Shown here: positions 19,513 to 28,548 of the stretch, piece by piece
Layout of the letters: every line of letters begins with the position of its first letter
Numbering within the stretch: position 1 is the first letter of the stretch
The notes under the pieces: model-generated
The model's input: only the letters and a program-made list of their open reading frames with translations
What the model was told of the DNA's origin: nothing
Database searches by the model: none
Assembly (NCBI RefSeq): GCF_014164585.1
Contig: NZ_JACJFM010000002.1
Location: forward strand, 151,175-215,174
Source of the DNA: Oceanospirillum sediminis
GTDB lineage: Bacteria; Pseudomonadota; Gammaproteobacteria; Pseudomonadales; Halomonadaceae
Length of the DNA stretch: 64,000 nt
Direction of reading: 5' to 3'
Program-made: the position numbers and the translations under genes

Positions 19513-21768
19513 TTACAATGACTCATCTTCAACAGAAAGATTGAAACCAGCACCATTAGCCAGCTCAACAAATCCCGGGAAAGAGGTTGCAACATTGGCA
19601 CAATCTTCAATAAAGATTTCACCTTCAGAGCGCAAAGAGGCTACGGCAAACGACATAGCAATACGGTGATCATCACGACTATGCACGGAACCACTACCAA
19701 TAACACCACCAACGATATCAATACCGTCCTCAACTACTGTGCAGTCAACACCCAGCGCCAGCAGCCCATCGGCCATCACCTGAATCCGATCACTTTCTTT
19801 AACTCTCAGCTCCTCAGCTCCCCGCAGGCGCGTCACACCTTCAGCGCAAGCCGCAGCAACGAACAATACCGGGAACTCATCAATAGCCAGAGGCACCTGA
19901 TCCTCAGGAATATCAATGCCTTTTAACTGCGCAGAACGCACCCGAATGTCAGCAACGGGTTCTCCACCTACTTCAGCTTCGTTTTCCAACGTAATATCTG
20001 CTCCCATCAGCTTCAGAATATTGATCACACCAACACGGGTAGGATTCAGCCCTACGTGTTCGATCACTATCTCAGAATCCGGTGCGATAGAACCCGCCAC
20101 CATGAAGAAAGCGGCAGAAGAGATATCAGATGGCACATCAATATCACTGGCAACCAGCTTTCCGCCACCCTGCAAAGATGCACTGGCGCCATTACGGGCG
20201 ACCGAATAACCAAAACCTGTCAGCATACGCTCAGTGTGATCCCGAGTTGGAGCCGGTTCTGTTGTCTGAGTTTCACCCTGAGCATACAAACCTGCCAGCA
20301 ACACGCAGGATTTAACCTGAGCACTGGCCATAGGCATGACATAGTCGATACCCTTCAGCTGCTGGCCACCTCTGATCAGCATAGGCGGGCGACCACCTTC
20401 AGCCGTTTCAACTACAGCCCCCATTTCACGCAGCGGCTTAGCGACACGCTCCATAGGGCGCTTAGTCAGAGAAGCATCACCTGTCAGCTCAACATCAAAG
20501 CTCTGCCCGGCCATCAGACCTGCCAGCAGACGCATAGAAGTACCTGAGTTCCCCAGATACAGAGGTCCGGCTGGTTTTTTCAACCCATGCAGACCAACGC
20601 CGTGCACCGTCACTTCACCCTGATGAGGACCTTCAATCACAACCCCCATATCACGGAATGCCTGCAAAGTAGCCAGACTGTCTTCCCCTTCCAGGAAGCC
20701 CTTAATATGAGTAGTACCTTCAGCCAGAGATCCCAGCATGATAGAACGGTGAGAAATAGATTTATCACCCGGTACACGTAAACGACCGGATAAAGCACCA
20801 CCAGGTGCAGCTCGATAATGAATCAGTTTATTTTGCATAGGGATATAAGCCGAGTTTTCCAGAATTCTTGAAAAATGTTCCCGCGCTGATTTAGCCCGGG
20901 TAAAAATGCCCAGCATGGCATCACTGTCAGACTGCTCAACGGCAGTTCTTAATATGGCCAGTCCTTGTTCAAACTCCGTCAGCGCTTTCAGAACCGCCCT
21001 CTGGTTTGCTGTAAAAATATCCCGCCACATGACAGGATCGCTGGCAGCAATCCGGGTGAAGTCCCGAAAGCCTCCCGCAGCATAACGGAAAATTTCAAGG
21101 CTCTCATCCTGACGAGCCAGAGTATCCACCAGCGAAAATGCCAGTAAATGAGGCAAATGACTGGTCGCAGCCAGCACTTCATCATGATGCGGGATATCCA
21201 TACTGAGTACTTCTGCCCCACAGGCCTGCCACATCTGAGTCACACAGCGCACCGCTGCCTGAGGATTATTTTCCGCTGGAGTAACAATCACTTTATGACG
21301 CTGGTAAAGATCAACCAGAGCCGCTGCAACACCGCTTTTCTCAGATCCTGCAATAGGGTGCCCCAGAACAAAGTTATCCGGCAAAGAGCCCCAGACCTTT
21401 TCAGCAGAAGCCAGTACGGAACCTTTACTGCTGCCCACATCCGTCACTATGGTATCCGGACGCAGCAAAGGCCGGATCTGGGCCATCACTGATTCCATGG
21501 CAATAACAGGCACGGAGATCACAATCAGATCGGCCTGTTCAATCCAGTCTTCAGCTCTGACTGATCCCTGATCAATCATGCCAATACTGATAGCCAGTTC
21601 CACTTCATCCTGATCACGGTCACAGCCGATAATATGCCCACCCAGCCCGGCTTTTTTCAATGCCAGAGCCAGAGAGCCGCCTATCAGACCCAGGCCGATC
21701 ACCAGGGTTGTTTTAACTGTGTCGATTTCCCTGTTGGAGAAAACAGTATCCTGATTAGCTTTGCTCAC
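19513..21768 (-). CDS. Bifunctional prephenate dehydrogenase / EPSP synthase (TyrA-AroA fusion)
   Basis: One 751-residue protein joins two enzymes. Residues about 18-305 are TyrA: the NAD-binding GLGLIGGSLALALK, the conserved GHPIAGSEKSGV and HDEVLAATSHLPHL. Residues about 315-751 are AroA, which makes EPSP from shikimate 3-phosphate and phosphoenolpyruvate: VPGDKSISHRS, LGNSGTSMRLLAG and DDHRIAMSFA are all present. The same fusion is known in Pseudomonas. I chose the GTG at 21768, with GGGAG 8 nt upstream and a 14-bp overlap with hisC; the ATG at 21822 would overlap hisC by 68 bp. The gene sits in a serC-pheA-hisC-tyrA-aroA block for aromatic and serine pathways. Confidence 0.95.
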   Translation of the reverse strand: MSKANQDTVFSNREIDTVKTTLVIGLGLIGGSLALALKKAGLGGHIIGCDRDQDEVELAISIGMIDQGSVRAEDWIEQADLIVISVPVIAMESVMAQIRPLLRPDTIVTDVGSSKGSVLASAEKVWGSLPDNFVLGHPIAGSEKSGVAAALVDLYQRHKVIVTPAENNPQAAVRCVTQMWQACGAEVLSMDIPHHDEVLAATSHLPHLLAFSLVDTLARQDESLEIFRYAAGGFRDFTRIAASDPVMWRDIFTANQRAVLKALTEFEQGLAILRTAVEQSDSDAMLGIFTRAKSAREHFSRILENSAYIPMQNKLIHYRAAPGGALSGRLRVPGDKSISHRSIMLGSLAEGTTHIKGFLEGEDSLATLQAFRDMGVVIEGPHQGEVTVHGVGLHGLKKPAGPLYLGNSGTSMRLLAGLMAGQSFDVELTGDASLTKRPMERVAKPLREMGAVVETAEGGRPPMLIRGGQQLKGIDYVMPMASAQVKSCVLLAGLYAQGETQTTEPAPTRDHTERMLTGFGYSVARNGASASLQGGGKLVASDIDVPSDISSAAFFMVAGSIAPDSEIVIEHVGLNPTRVGVINILKLMGADITLENEAEVGGEPVADIRVRSAQLKGIDIPEDQVPLAIDEFPVLFVAAACAEGVTRLRGAEELRVKESDRIQVMADGLLALGVDCTVVEDGIDIVGGVIGSGSVHSRDDHRIAMSFAVASLRSEGEIFIEDCANVATSFPGFVELANGAGFNLSVEDESL

Positions 21769-22876
21769 CTGATAAAGCTCCCAATACCTTTTCCAGTGCC
21801 TCAATAAATCGGCGATTCTCATCCATAGTGCCTATGGATACCCTTAAGTGATCAGGCATCTGGTAAGGAGCAACAGAACGAACAATCACACCTTCCCGAA
21901 GCAGCGCCCCATCGACAGGACCGGCGGGCTGACCCACATCAACAGAGATAAAGTTCCCTACAGATGGAATAAAACCCAGTCCCAGACGATTGAACTCGCC
22001 TTCAAGGTAAGCCATACCTTCAGCATTAACAGCAACACTTCGTTTCAGATAATCTTCATCAGACAGAGCCGCAATAGCTGCTTCCTGGGCAGCCAGATTA
22101 GCATTAAATGGCTGACGGATACGATTCAGAATATCCGCAACCTCAGGGTTACTGACACTGTAACCAATTCTTAGTCCAGCCAGCCCATAAGCTTTAGAGA
22201 AGGTGCGAGTCACCACCAGGTTCGGATAGTCTTTCAGTAAAGCAATACCATCCGGGAAATCGGTTTTATCAACATACTCGGTATAAGCTTCATCCAGCAC
22301 CACAATAACACGAGGCGGAACCTTATTCAGAAACGTCCGGACTTCAGATTCTGTCAGCCAGGTCCCCGTCGGGTTGTTAGGGTTAGCGACAAAGACCACT
22401 CTGGTTTTATCGGTGATCGCTTCCGCCATCGCGTCCAGATCATGCCCCCAGTCTTTCGCAGGCACTGCAATATGCTGTGCTCCGATAGCCTGAGTGACAA
22501 TAGGATAAACAGCAAAGGCGTGCTGAGAATACACAGATGCACTATGAGCGGTCAGATAAGAGCGCGCAATCATTTCCAGCACATCATTAGAACCATTACC
22601 CAGCGTAATCTGTGCAGCCTCCACCCCCAGCTTATCAGCCAGAGCAGCTTTCAGACGAAAACCATTACCATCAGGATATCGGGTCAGCTCAGGTAAGACC
22701 GCCTGAATAGCAGCCAGCGCCTGAGGGCTGGGCCCCAGAGGGTTTTCATTACTGGCCAGCTTTACAATATCAGTAATACCCAGTTCACGCTCAAGCTCCT
22801 CAACCGGCTTACCCGGCTGATAAGGCTGCAAACCCTGAACACCCTTGTTGGCTAATTCGATATAGTCACATGCCAT
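21755..22876 (-). CDS. hisC: Histidinol-phosphate / aromatic aminotransferase HisC
   Basis: This PLP enzyme (373 residues) belongs to the HisC subfamily of class I/II aminotransferases. Visible motifs are KLASNENPLGPSP (39-51), NPNNPTG (165-171), LDEAYTEY (194-201) and the PLP lysine K228 in TRTFSKAYGLAGLRIGY. In a block between pheA and tyrA-aroA it may act on phenylpyruvate or 4-hydroxyphenylpyruvate, as described for the pseudomonad HisC2 in the same position; that is inference from context. I start at the ATG at 22876, with AGGCGG about 8 nt upstream, rather than at a TTG 12 codons earlier. Confidence 0.92.
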   Translation of the reverse strand: MACDYIELANKGVQGLQPYQPGKPVEELERELGITDIVKLASNENPLGPSPQALAAIQAVLPELTRYPDGNGFRLKAALADKLGVEAAQITLGNGSNDVLEMIARSYLTAHSASVYSQHAFAVYPIVTQAIGAQHIAVPAKDWGHDLDAMAEAITDKTRVVFVANPNNPTGTWLTESEVRTFLNKVPPRVIVVLDEAYTEYVDKTDFPDGIALLKDYPNLVVTRTFSKAYGLAGLRIGYSVSNPEVADILNRIRQPFNANLAAQEAAIAALSDEDYLKRSVAVNAEGMAYLEGEFNRLGLGFIPSVGNFISVDVGQPAGPVDGALLREGVIVRSVAPYQMPDHLRVSIGTMDENRRFIEALEKVLGALSGEQS

Positions 22877-22926
22877 GATGATTTCCGCCTTTTTATTATC
22901 TGTTTCTGTCAACTCTGACTGTTCGC

Positions 22927-22964
22927 CATCCGTTATCTCCGTTACAAAGCTCCCGTAACGGATG
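22927..22964 (-). promoter_or_regulatory. Overlapping inverted repeats in the hisC leader
   Basis: The right arm CGTAACGGATG can pair either with CATCCGTTA (22927-22935) or with CCGTTAC (22939-22945). The two hairpins are mutually exclusive. They sit between the pheA terminator and the hisC start, so they could be a regulatory leader or an operator; no Phe, Tyr or His leader peptide is evident. Confidence 0.35.
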
Positions 22965-22972
22965 GATCATAC

Positions 22973-23009
22973 AGAGAAAAACGGGAGGCTATGCCTCCCG
23001 TTTTTCTCT
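22973..23009. terminator. Bidirectional terminator between pheA and hisC
   Basis: A perfect 17-bp inverted repeat (AGAGAAAAACGGGAGGC and its complement) with a 3-nt loop. The core CGGGAGGC stem is flanked by A and T runs on both strands. It should separate the serC-pheA and hisC-tyrA-aroA transcripts. Confidence 0.92.
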
Positions 23010-23049
23010 GCGCATTAAGTATATTGAGCTTACCGCGTCCCGGGAGTGA

Positions 23050-24141
23050 TTACAGCACACCCTTTGGATAGGAACCCAGTATCTTAAGATCAGATACCCG
23101 CTGTTCAACTTCTGCCATAGCCATACGCACACGATCATCATCTGCATGTCCGACAAAGTCGATAAAGAAGACATAGCTCCAGGCACCGACTTTAGAAGGT
23201 CGGGTTTCAACCCGAGTCAGATCAATACCATGACGGTGGAAAGGCTCCAGCAGATCGTGCAGGGCACCAGGCTGATTGCGCGTTGCAGCCATTAAAGACG
23301 TTTTATCGTCACCACTGCCAGGCACTTCCTGATTACCAATAATCAGAAAACGGGTTGAATTATCCGGTTGATCTTCAATTTTTTCGGCAATTTTTTCCAG
23401 ACCATATAACTGAGAAGCCATATCTCCGGCAATAGCCGCTGAATGCCATTCTCCCTTAACCAGACGAGCGGCTTCAGCATTACTGCTGACCGGAATACGT
23501 TCTGCCGACGGGTAATGCTGGTCCAGCCACTTCCGGCATTGAGCCAGAGACGATGGATGGGAATAGATACGAGAAATTTTATCCCGACGGGTATTTTCAC
23601 CCACCAGCAGATACTGATGAATTCTCAGTACAACTTCACCAGAAATTTTCAGAGATGAGTCAATAAAGCTGTCCAGAGTATGGCTGATGACACCTTCCGT
23701 CGAGTTTTCCACCGGAACCACACCATAGGCCACAGCACCCGCCTCGACCTCCCGGAACACATCATCAATTGCCGCCATAGGCTGAGCGACGGCAGAGTGG
23801 CCGAAATGTTTCAGTGCAGCTTCCTGAGTGAAGGTACCTTCAGGTCCCAGAAAAGCCACTTTAACCGGCTCTTCCAGTGCCAGACAGGCTGACATAATTT
23901 CGCGGAATAAACGCGCCATCTCCTCATCGGACAAAGGACCTTCATTACGCTCCATCACTCGACGTAAGACCTGAGCTTCACGCTCTGGGCGATAGAACTG
24001 GATATCGCCAGCCCCTGAAGCCAGCTTAACTTCAGCAACACGCTGAGCACACTGAGCCCGTTGATTAATCAGCTTCTGAATCGTCTGATCAATATCATCA
24101 ATCTGATCCCGCAGGATCGCCAGCTGTTCTGCTTCAGTCAT
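23050..24141 (-). CDS. pheA: Bifunctional chorismate mutase / prephenate dehydratase
   Basis: PheA converts chorismate to prephenate and then to phenylpyruvate. The 363-residue protein has a chorismate mutase domain (about 1-88, LRDQIDDIDQTIQKLINQRA), a prephenate dehydratase domain (about 94-270: AFLGPEGTFTQEAA, VPVENSTEGVI, STRFLIIG) and a C-terminal ACT domain (about 282-360) with NQPGALHDLLEPF and the ESRP-like VETRPSK for phenylalanine feedback. The ATG at 24141 lies 4 nt after the serC stop, with GGTGATAGG upstream, so serC and pheA are translationally coupled. Length matches pseudomonad PheA. Confidence 0.97.
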   Translation of the reverse strand: MTEAEQLAILRDQIDDIDQTIQKLINQRAQCAQRVAEVKLASGAGDIQFYRPEREAQVLRRVMERNEGPLSDEEMARLFREIMSACLALEEPVKVAFLGPEGTFTQEAALKHFGHSAVAQPMAAIDDVFREVEAGAVAYGVVPVENSTEGVISHTLDSFIDSSLKISGEVVLRIHQYLLVGENTRRDKISRIYSHPSSLAQCRKWLDQHYPSAERIPVSSNAEAARLVKGEWHSAAIAGDMASQLYGLEKIAEKIEDQPDNSTRFLIIGNQEVPGSGDDKTSLMAATRNQPGALHDLLEPFHRHGIDLTRVETRPSKVGAWSYVFFIDFVGHADDDRVRMAMAEVEQRVSDLKILGSYPKGVL

Positions 24142-24145
24142 CCTA

Positions 24146-25231
24146 TCACCCATGACGTTGTTCGAAATCACCCATGAAAGCAATCAATGCATCTACTGCC
24201 GCTTCAGGAACCGCATTATAGATACTGGCTCTCATTCCACCGACAGAACGATGCCCGGCCAGGTTCAACAAACCATTCTGCTCCGCTTCCTGCAGAAATA
24301 CTTTATCCAGCGCATCATCTGCCAGAGTGAAAGGTACATTCATCTGTGAACGGTTAGCCACAGCAATCGGATTACCATAAAAGTGACTGTTATCAATGGC
24401 AGCGTAAAGTTTTGCCGCTTTACGTGCATTAATTTCTGCCATTTTCTCCAGACCGCCAACATCATTCTTCAGCCAGTCAAATACCAGCCCGGACAGATAC
24501 CAGGCATACGTTGGCGGCGTGTTATACATAGAGTCATTATCAGCCATGATGCGATAACTCATCATAGAAGGAATAACATCCATAGCCTGATCCAGCAAGT
24601 CATCACGGATGATGACCAGCGTCAGGCCAGCAGGGCCAATATTTTTCTGAGCACCTGCGTAAATAACGCCATAATCCGTCACATCCAGAGGACGGGACAG
24701 GATGTCAGAGGACATATCGCATACCAGAGGGATACTTCCTGATTCCGGCAGATAGTCAAACTGCAAACCACCAATAGTCTCATTGCTGGTAAAGTGCAGA
24801 TAAGCCGCATCATCAGACAATACAATTTCACTCTGAGCAGGCACAGACGTAAAATTACGTGCCTCACAGTTCCCGGCAATATGCGTATCAGCATAACGGG
24901 AAGCTTCTGCAATCGCTTTTTTCGCCCAGACACCTGTTTTCAGATAATTAGGTCGGCCGCCCTGTCCCAGCAGATTCAGAGGCACCATAGCAAACTGACT
25001 GCTGGCCCCACCCTGCATAAACAAGACTTTATAGTTGGATGGGATATTCAGCAGATCGCGCAGATCCTGTTCCGCTTTTTCCGCAATACCAACAAACTCC
25101 TCACTGCGGTGACTCATCTCCATGACGGATAAACCACGCCCTTGCCAATCTGTCATTTCAGCCTGAGCTTTCAGTAATACTGCTTCAGGTAAAGCAGCTG
25201 GTCCTGCGCAAAAATTGTATTTACGTGTCAT
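24146..25231 (-). CDS. serC: Phosphoserine aminotransferase
   Basis: SerC makes 3-phosphoserine from 3-phosphohydroxypyruvate and also acts in pyridoxal phosphate synthesis. The 361-residue PLP enzyme starts with the typical YNFCAGPAALPEAVL, has EMSHRS (38-43), MQGGASSQFAMVP (72-84) and the PLP lysine K196 in YAGAQKNIGPAG, then the substrate loop TPPTYAWYLSG. I start at the ATG at 25231 because the extra 26 residues upstream are not conserved and overlap the promoter region. It is downstream of gyrA, as in P. aeruginosa, and coupled to pheA. Confidence 0.97.
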   Translation of the reverse strand: MTRKYNFCAGPAALPEAVLLKAQAEMTDWQGRGLSVMEMSHRSEEFVGIAEKAEQDLRDLLNIPSNYKVLFMQGGASSQFAMVPLNLLGQGGRPNYLKTGVWAKKAIAEASRYADTHIAGNCEARNFTSVPAQSEIVLSDDAAYLHFTSNETIGGLQFDYLPESGSIPLVCDMSSDILSRPLDVTDYGVIYAGAQKNIGPAGLTLVIIRDDLLDQAMDVIPSMMSYRIMADNDSMYNTPPTYAWYLSGLVFDWLKNDVGGLEKMAEINARKAAKLYAAIDNSHFYGNPIAVANRSQMNVPFTLADDALDKVFLQEAEQNGLLNLAGHRSVGGMRASIYNAVPEAAVDALIAFMGDFEQRHG

Positions 25232-25320
25232 CGATGTTCTCACACAAGAAGCAATGCTTCTTTCTGATCCTCTGTTACTTTGCAACCTGACAACGTTGTT
25301 CAGGTGCATCGTTGCATATC

Positions 25321-25348
25321 AAACAAAACAGGGGCCTCTGGCCCCTGT
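25321..25348 (-). terminator. Terminator of gyrA
   Basis: On the minus strand ACAGGGGCC pairs perfectly with GGCCCCTGT across a 3-nt loop, followed by TTTGTTT. It lies 34 bp after the gyrA stop codon and upstream of serC. Confidence 0.88.
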
Positions 25349-25382
25349 CGTTTTACCCCCGACAGATCACTGTCTGTCAGTA

Positions 25383-28169
25383 TTATGATTCAGCATCTGA
25401 CTCCGCCTGATGCCCATCATTTTGTTCAGGTTCTTCATTCTGCGCCGGATTGTCATCGGCGTCCAGCACCAGAGTCTCTTCTTCCACTTCACTTTCGTCT
25501 ACATCCGGCTCATCAACCCGAACAGCAGTCACTAATTGCTCGCCATCTGTCAGACGAATCAGAGTCACACCCTGAGTATTACGACCAGAAACAGACACCT
25601 CCGCCACTCGGGTGCGCACCAGAGTACCACCGTCAGTAATCAGCATCATTTCATCCTGAGCCGCGACCTGAATAGCCGATACCAGCTGACCGTTACGCTC
25701 ACTGGTCTGCATCGCGATTACACCCTGACCACCACGGCCTTTCACCGGGAAGGCTTCCAGACAGGTACGTTTACCGTAGCCATTTTCAGATGCCGTCAGA
25801 ATATAGACCTGATCATCAATTGTTTCTGCACCTTCAGTCACTTCTACTGTAACGCTGTCCGTATCAGCTTCGTTATCATCATCTGCCACCACATTGGTTT
25901 GTGGAATAATCAGAGAGATCACTTCTGCGTCTTCCGGCAGTTTCATACCGCGAACACCACGGGCGGTACGTCCCATAGGACGAATCGCGGATTCATCAAA
26001 ACGAATCATCTTGCCCGCACTGCTCAGGAGCATAACGTGATTTTCTCCGCAAGTTATAGCAGCGCCTATCAGACGGTCACCGTCTTCAATTTCCAGAGCG
26101 ATCAGGCCACTACTACGAGGACGTGAGAATTGACCCAGAGAGGTTTTCTTGACGGTACCTTTTGCTGTTGCCATAAGTACAAACGGCGCAGAGTTTTTAT
26201 CCTTCACCTCTGCAGTAACATTGTCGGACTCGTCTTTATCTTTATCGTCTGGCTTAGGCATCGGTAACAAAGCACTGATGTGCTCACCGTCTTCCAGAGG
26301 CAGCAGATTGACCATAGGACGACCACGGGAACCCCGACCCGCCTGTGGTAACTCATATACCTTCAGCCAGTAGACTTTACCCCGGTTACTGAACAGCAGA
26401 AGGGTGTCATGGGTCGATGCCACCAACAGGTGCTCGATCACATCTTCATCTTTCATAGCGGTGGCAGACTTACCACGACCACCGCGACGCTGAGCACGGT
26501 AATCACTCAACGGCTGGGATTTGGCATAACCGCTACGGGAAATAGTCACTACCATATCTTCAACGTTGATCAGATCTTCCATTGTCAGATCCAGACGGCT
26601 GCTGATGATTTCAGTGCGACGCTCTTCGCCATACTGCTCACGAATCGCATGCAGCTCGTCACGAATCACCTGCAGCAGTTTTTCTGAATCAGCCAGAATA
26701 CCGGCCAGTTCAGCAATTTTTTCCAGAATATCCTTGTATTCATTGAGCAGCTTTTCATGCTCAAGGCCAGTCAGGCGGTGCAGGCGCAGTTCAAGAATAG
26801 CCTGAGCCTGAGCAGGTGACAGACGATAAATACCGTCATTCAAACCCATCCCTTCTTCCAGTTCATCCGGACGACAGGAGTCCGCACCGGCACGCTCTAG
26901 CATGGCAACGACATTGCCCGGCTGCCAGGCGCCTGCCATCAGCTTATCTTTAGCCTCAGAGGCAGATGGAGACTGACGAATCAGTTCAATCACCGGATCA
27001 ATATTGGCCAGTGCAATCGCAAGACCTTCCAGGATATGGCCCCGTTCACGGGCCTTGCGCAGTTCAAATACAGTCCTGCGCGTAACCACTTCACGGCGGT
27101 GACGCAGGAAAGCATCCAGCAGCTGCTTCAGGTTCAATACCTTCGGCTGACCATTTTCCAGCGCTACGATATTGATACCAAACACACTTTCCAGCTGAGT
27201 CTGAGCAAACAGGTTATTGATCACCACATCGCCGGACTCACCGCGCTTCAGCTCAATAACGACACGCAGACCGTCCTTATCGGACTCGTCACGCAGCTCA
27301 GAGATACCTTCGATTTTCTTATCTTTCACCAGCTCGGCAATCTTTTCGATCACACGGGCTTTATTCAGCTGATAAGGGATCTCGGTGATAATAATGGTTT
27401 CTTTATTGGCTTTATCGTCACGCTCAATATGGTGACGGGCACGCATATAGATGCGGCCACGACCGGTGCGATACGCCTGCAGAATACCCGCACGGCCATT
27501 GATAATACCGGCAGTTGGCAGATCAGGGCCTGGGATAAACTCCATCAGCTGATCAACAGTCAGGTCACCATCGTCCAGCAGGGCCAGACAGCCGTTAATC
27601 ACTTCGGTCAGGTTATGAGGCGGAATATTGGTCGCCATACCGACCGCAATACCAGACGAGCCGTTTACCAGCAGGTTAGGTACGCGGGTTGGCAGTACTT
27701 CCGGGATCTGTTCTGTGCCGTCGTAGTTATCAACAAAATCAACGGTCTCTTTTTCCAGATCTGCCAGCATCTCGTGGGAGATACGGGCCATACGCACCTC
27801 GGTATAACGCATCGCAGCAGCGTTATCACCATCGATGGAACCAAAATTACCCTGGCCATCCACCAGCATATGACGCATAGAAAAAGGCTGTGCCATACGT
27901 ACAATGGTATCGTATACCGCACTATCACCATGAGGATGGTATTTACCGATGACATCGCCAACCACACGGGCAGATTTTTTATATGGTTTATTCCAGTCAT
28001 TATTCAGTTCATGCATGGCAAACAGCACACGGCGGTGTACAGGTTTCAGACCGTCACGAACATCTGGCAGGGCACGTCCGACAATTACGCTCATCGCGTA
28101 ATCCAGATAAGACTGCTTCAGCTCATCTTCAATATTGACCGGCAGGATTTCTTTGGCAAATTCACCCAT
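25383..28169 (-). CDS. gyrA: DNA gyrase subunit A
   Basis: GyrA cuts and rejoins DNA during negative supercoiling. The 928-residue protein has the winged-helix/tower domain with catalytic Tyr122 (AAAMRYTE), the quinolone-determining region with Ser83 and Asp87 ([12 protein letters not shown], sensitive-type residues), and the GyrA box QRRGGRGK that starts the DNA-wrapping C-terminal domain. The latter carries two acidic insertions (about 635-660 and 759-784) and a long acidic tail (about 890-928), making it longer than E. coli GyrA (875) but near pseudomonad length. A sigma-70-type promoter lies upstream. gyrB is not in the window. Confidence 0.99.
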   Translation of the reverse strand: MGEFAKEILPVNIEDELKQSYLDYAMSVIVGRALPDVRDGLKPVHRRVLFAMHELNNDWNKPYKKSARVVGDVIGKYHPHGDSAVYDTIVRMAQPFSMRHMLVDGQGNFGSIDGDNAAAMRYTEVRMARISHEMLADLEKETVDFVDNYDGTEQIPEVLPTRVPNLLVNGSSGIAVGMATNIPPHNLTEVINGCLALLDDGDLTVDQLMEFIPGPDLPTAGIINGRAGILQAYRTGRGRIYMRARHHIERDDKANKETIIITEIPYQLNKARVIEKIAELVKDKKIEGISELRDESDKDGLRVVIELKRGESGDVVINNLFAQTQLESVFGINIVALENGQPKVLNLKQLLDAFLRHRREVVTRRTVFELRKARERGHILEGLAIALANIDPVIELIRQSPSASEAKDKLMAGAWQPGNVVAMLERAGADSCRPDELEEGMGLNDGIYRLSPAQAQAILELRLHRLTGLEHEKLLNEYKDILEKIAELAGILADSEKLLQVIRDELHAIREQYGEERRTEIISSRLDLTMEDLINVEDMVVTISRSGYAKSQPLSDYRAQRRGGRGKSATAMKDEDVIEHLLVASTHDTLLLFSNRGKVYWLKVYELPQAGRGSRGRPMVNLLPLEDGEHISALLPMPKPDDKDKDESDNVTAEVKDKNSAPFVLMATAKGTVKKTSLGQFSRPRSSGLIALEIEDGDRLIGAAITCGENHVMLLSSAGKMIRFDESAIRPMGRTARGVRGMKLPEDAEVISLIIPQTNVVADDDNEADTDSVTVEVTEGAETIDDQVYILTASENGYGKRTCLEAFPVKGRGGQGVIAMQTSERNGQLVSAIQVAAQDEMMLITDGGTLVRTRVAEVSVSGRNTQGVTLIRLTDGEQLVTAVRVDEPDVDESEVEEETLVLDADDNPAQNEEPEQNDGHQAESDAES

Positions 28170-28190
28170 GAGTATCGGAATCCTTTATCA

Positions 28191-28206
28191 GCAACATTAA
28201 TGTTGC
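28191..28206. repeat. Perfect palindrome in the gyrA leader
   Basis: GCAACATTAATGTTGC is a perfect 16-bp palindrome 22 bp before the gyrA ATG and downstream of its promoter. A further GCAACAT copy lies at 28218-28224. It could be a protein-binding site or an mRNA hairpin. Confidence 0.7.
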
Positions 28207-28243
28207 AATTCAGTACGCAACATGCGTCTTAAAAATTCACCCG

Positions 28244-28273
28244 ATTATACTCTGATATCGCCCCTTGCAGCAA
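28244..28273 (-). promoter_or_regulatory. Sigma-70 promoter of gyrA
   Basis: On the minus strand TTGCTG (28268-28273) is followed after 18 bp by a perfect TATAAT (28244-28249), about 75 bp upstream of the gyrA ATG. Confidence 0.75.
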
Positions 28274-28548
28274 TTTAGACACAGCGCTTTAACAATGGGT
28301 TGTCAGGGGAAAGAAAACCAGAAATCAGAAAGTTAGTTCATGCTGTCTGTCAGTGACTGCGGAAAGAGAGTCATATTGATAGTATTCAGACAAACGTTTA
28401 TGAAGTGGGTCTGACAGTATTGATGAATATACCCGGAAGCAATCATACTGACATTTATTATCCAGAAAGGCTAAGTCTGCAGGTGCAGATAAAAGATGGT
28501 CCATTACAGTGAAATCTATACTGCCCTCCCTGGCAAAAATCCAGAGAA
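28274..28548. other. Gene-free stretch between gyrA and the second chemoreceptor gene
   Basis: Together with the gyrA leader this makes about 380 bp without a gene. I see the gyrA promoter at its left end, a weak 6-bp hairpin overlapping the receptor stop codon, and otherwise nothing I can assign. Reading frames here are extensions of frames opposite or shifted from the receptor gene. Confidence 0.6.

Noticed and set aside
19513-21768. Frameshift or misassembly joining tyrA and aroA
   Set aside because: The fusion is in frame, both halves are complete, and the same fusion is known in Pseudomonas.
27036-28232. 398-codon plus-strand frame antisense to gyrA
   Set aside because: Antisense shadow of gyrA with no start signal or family motif.
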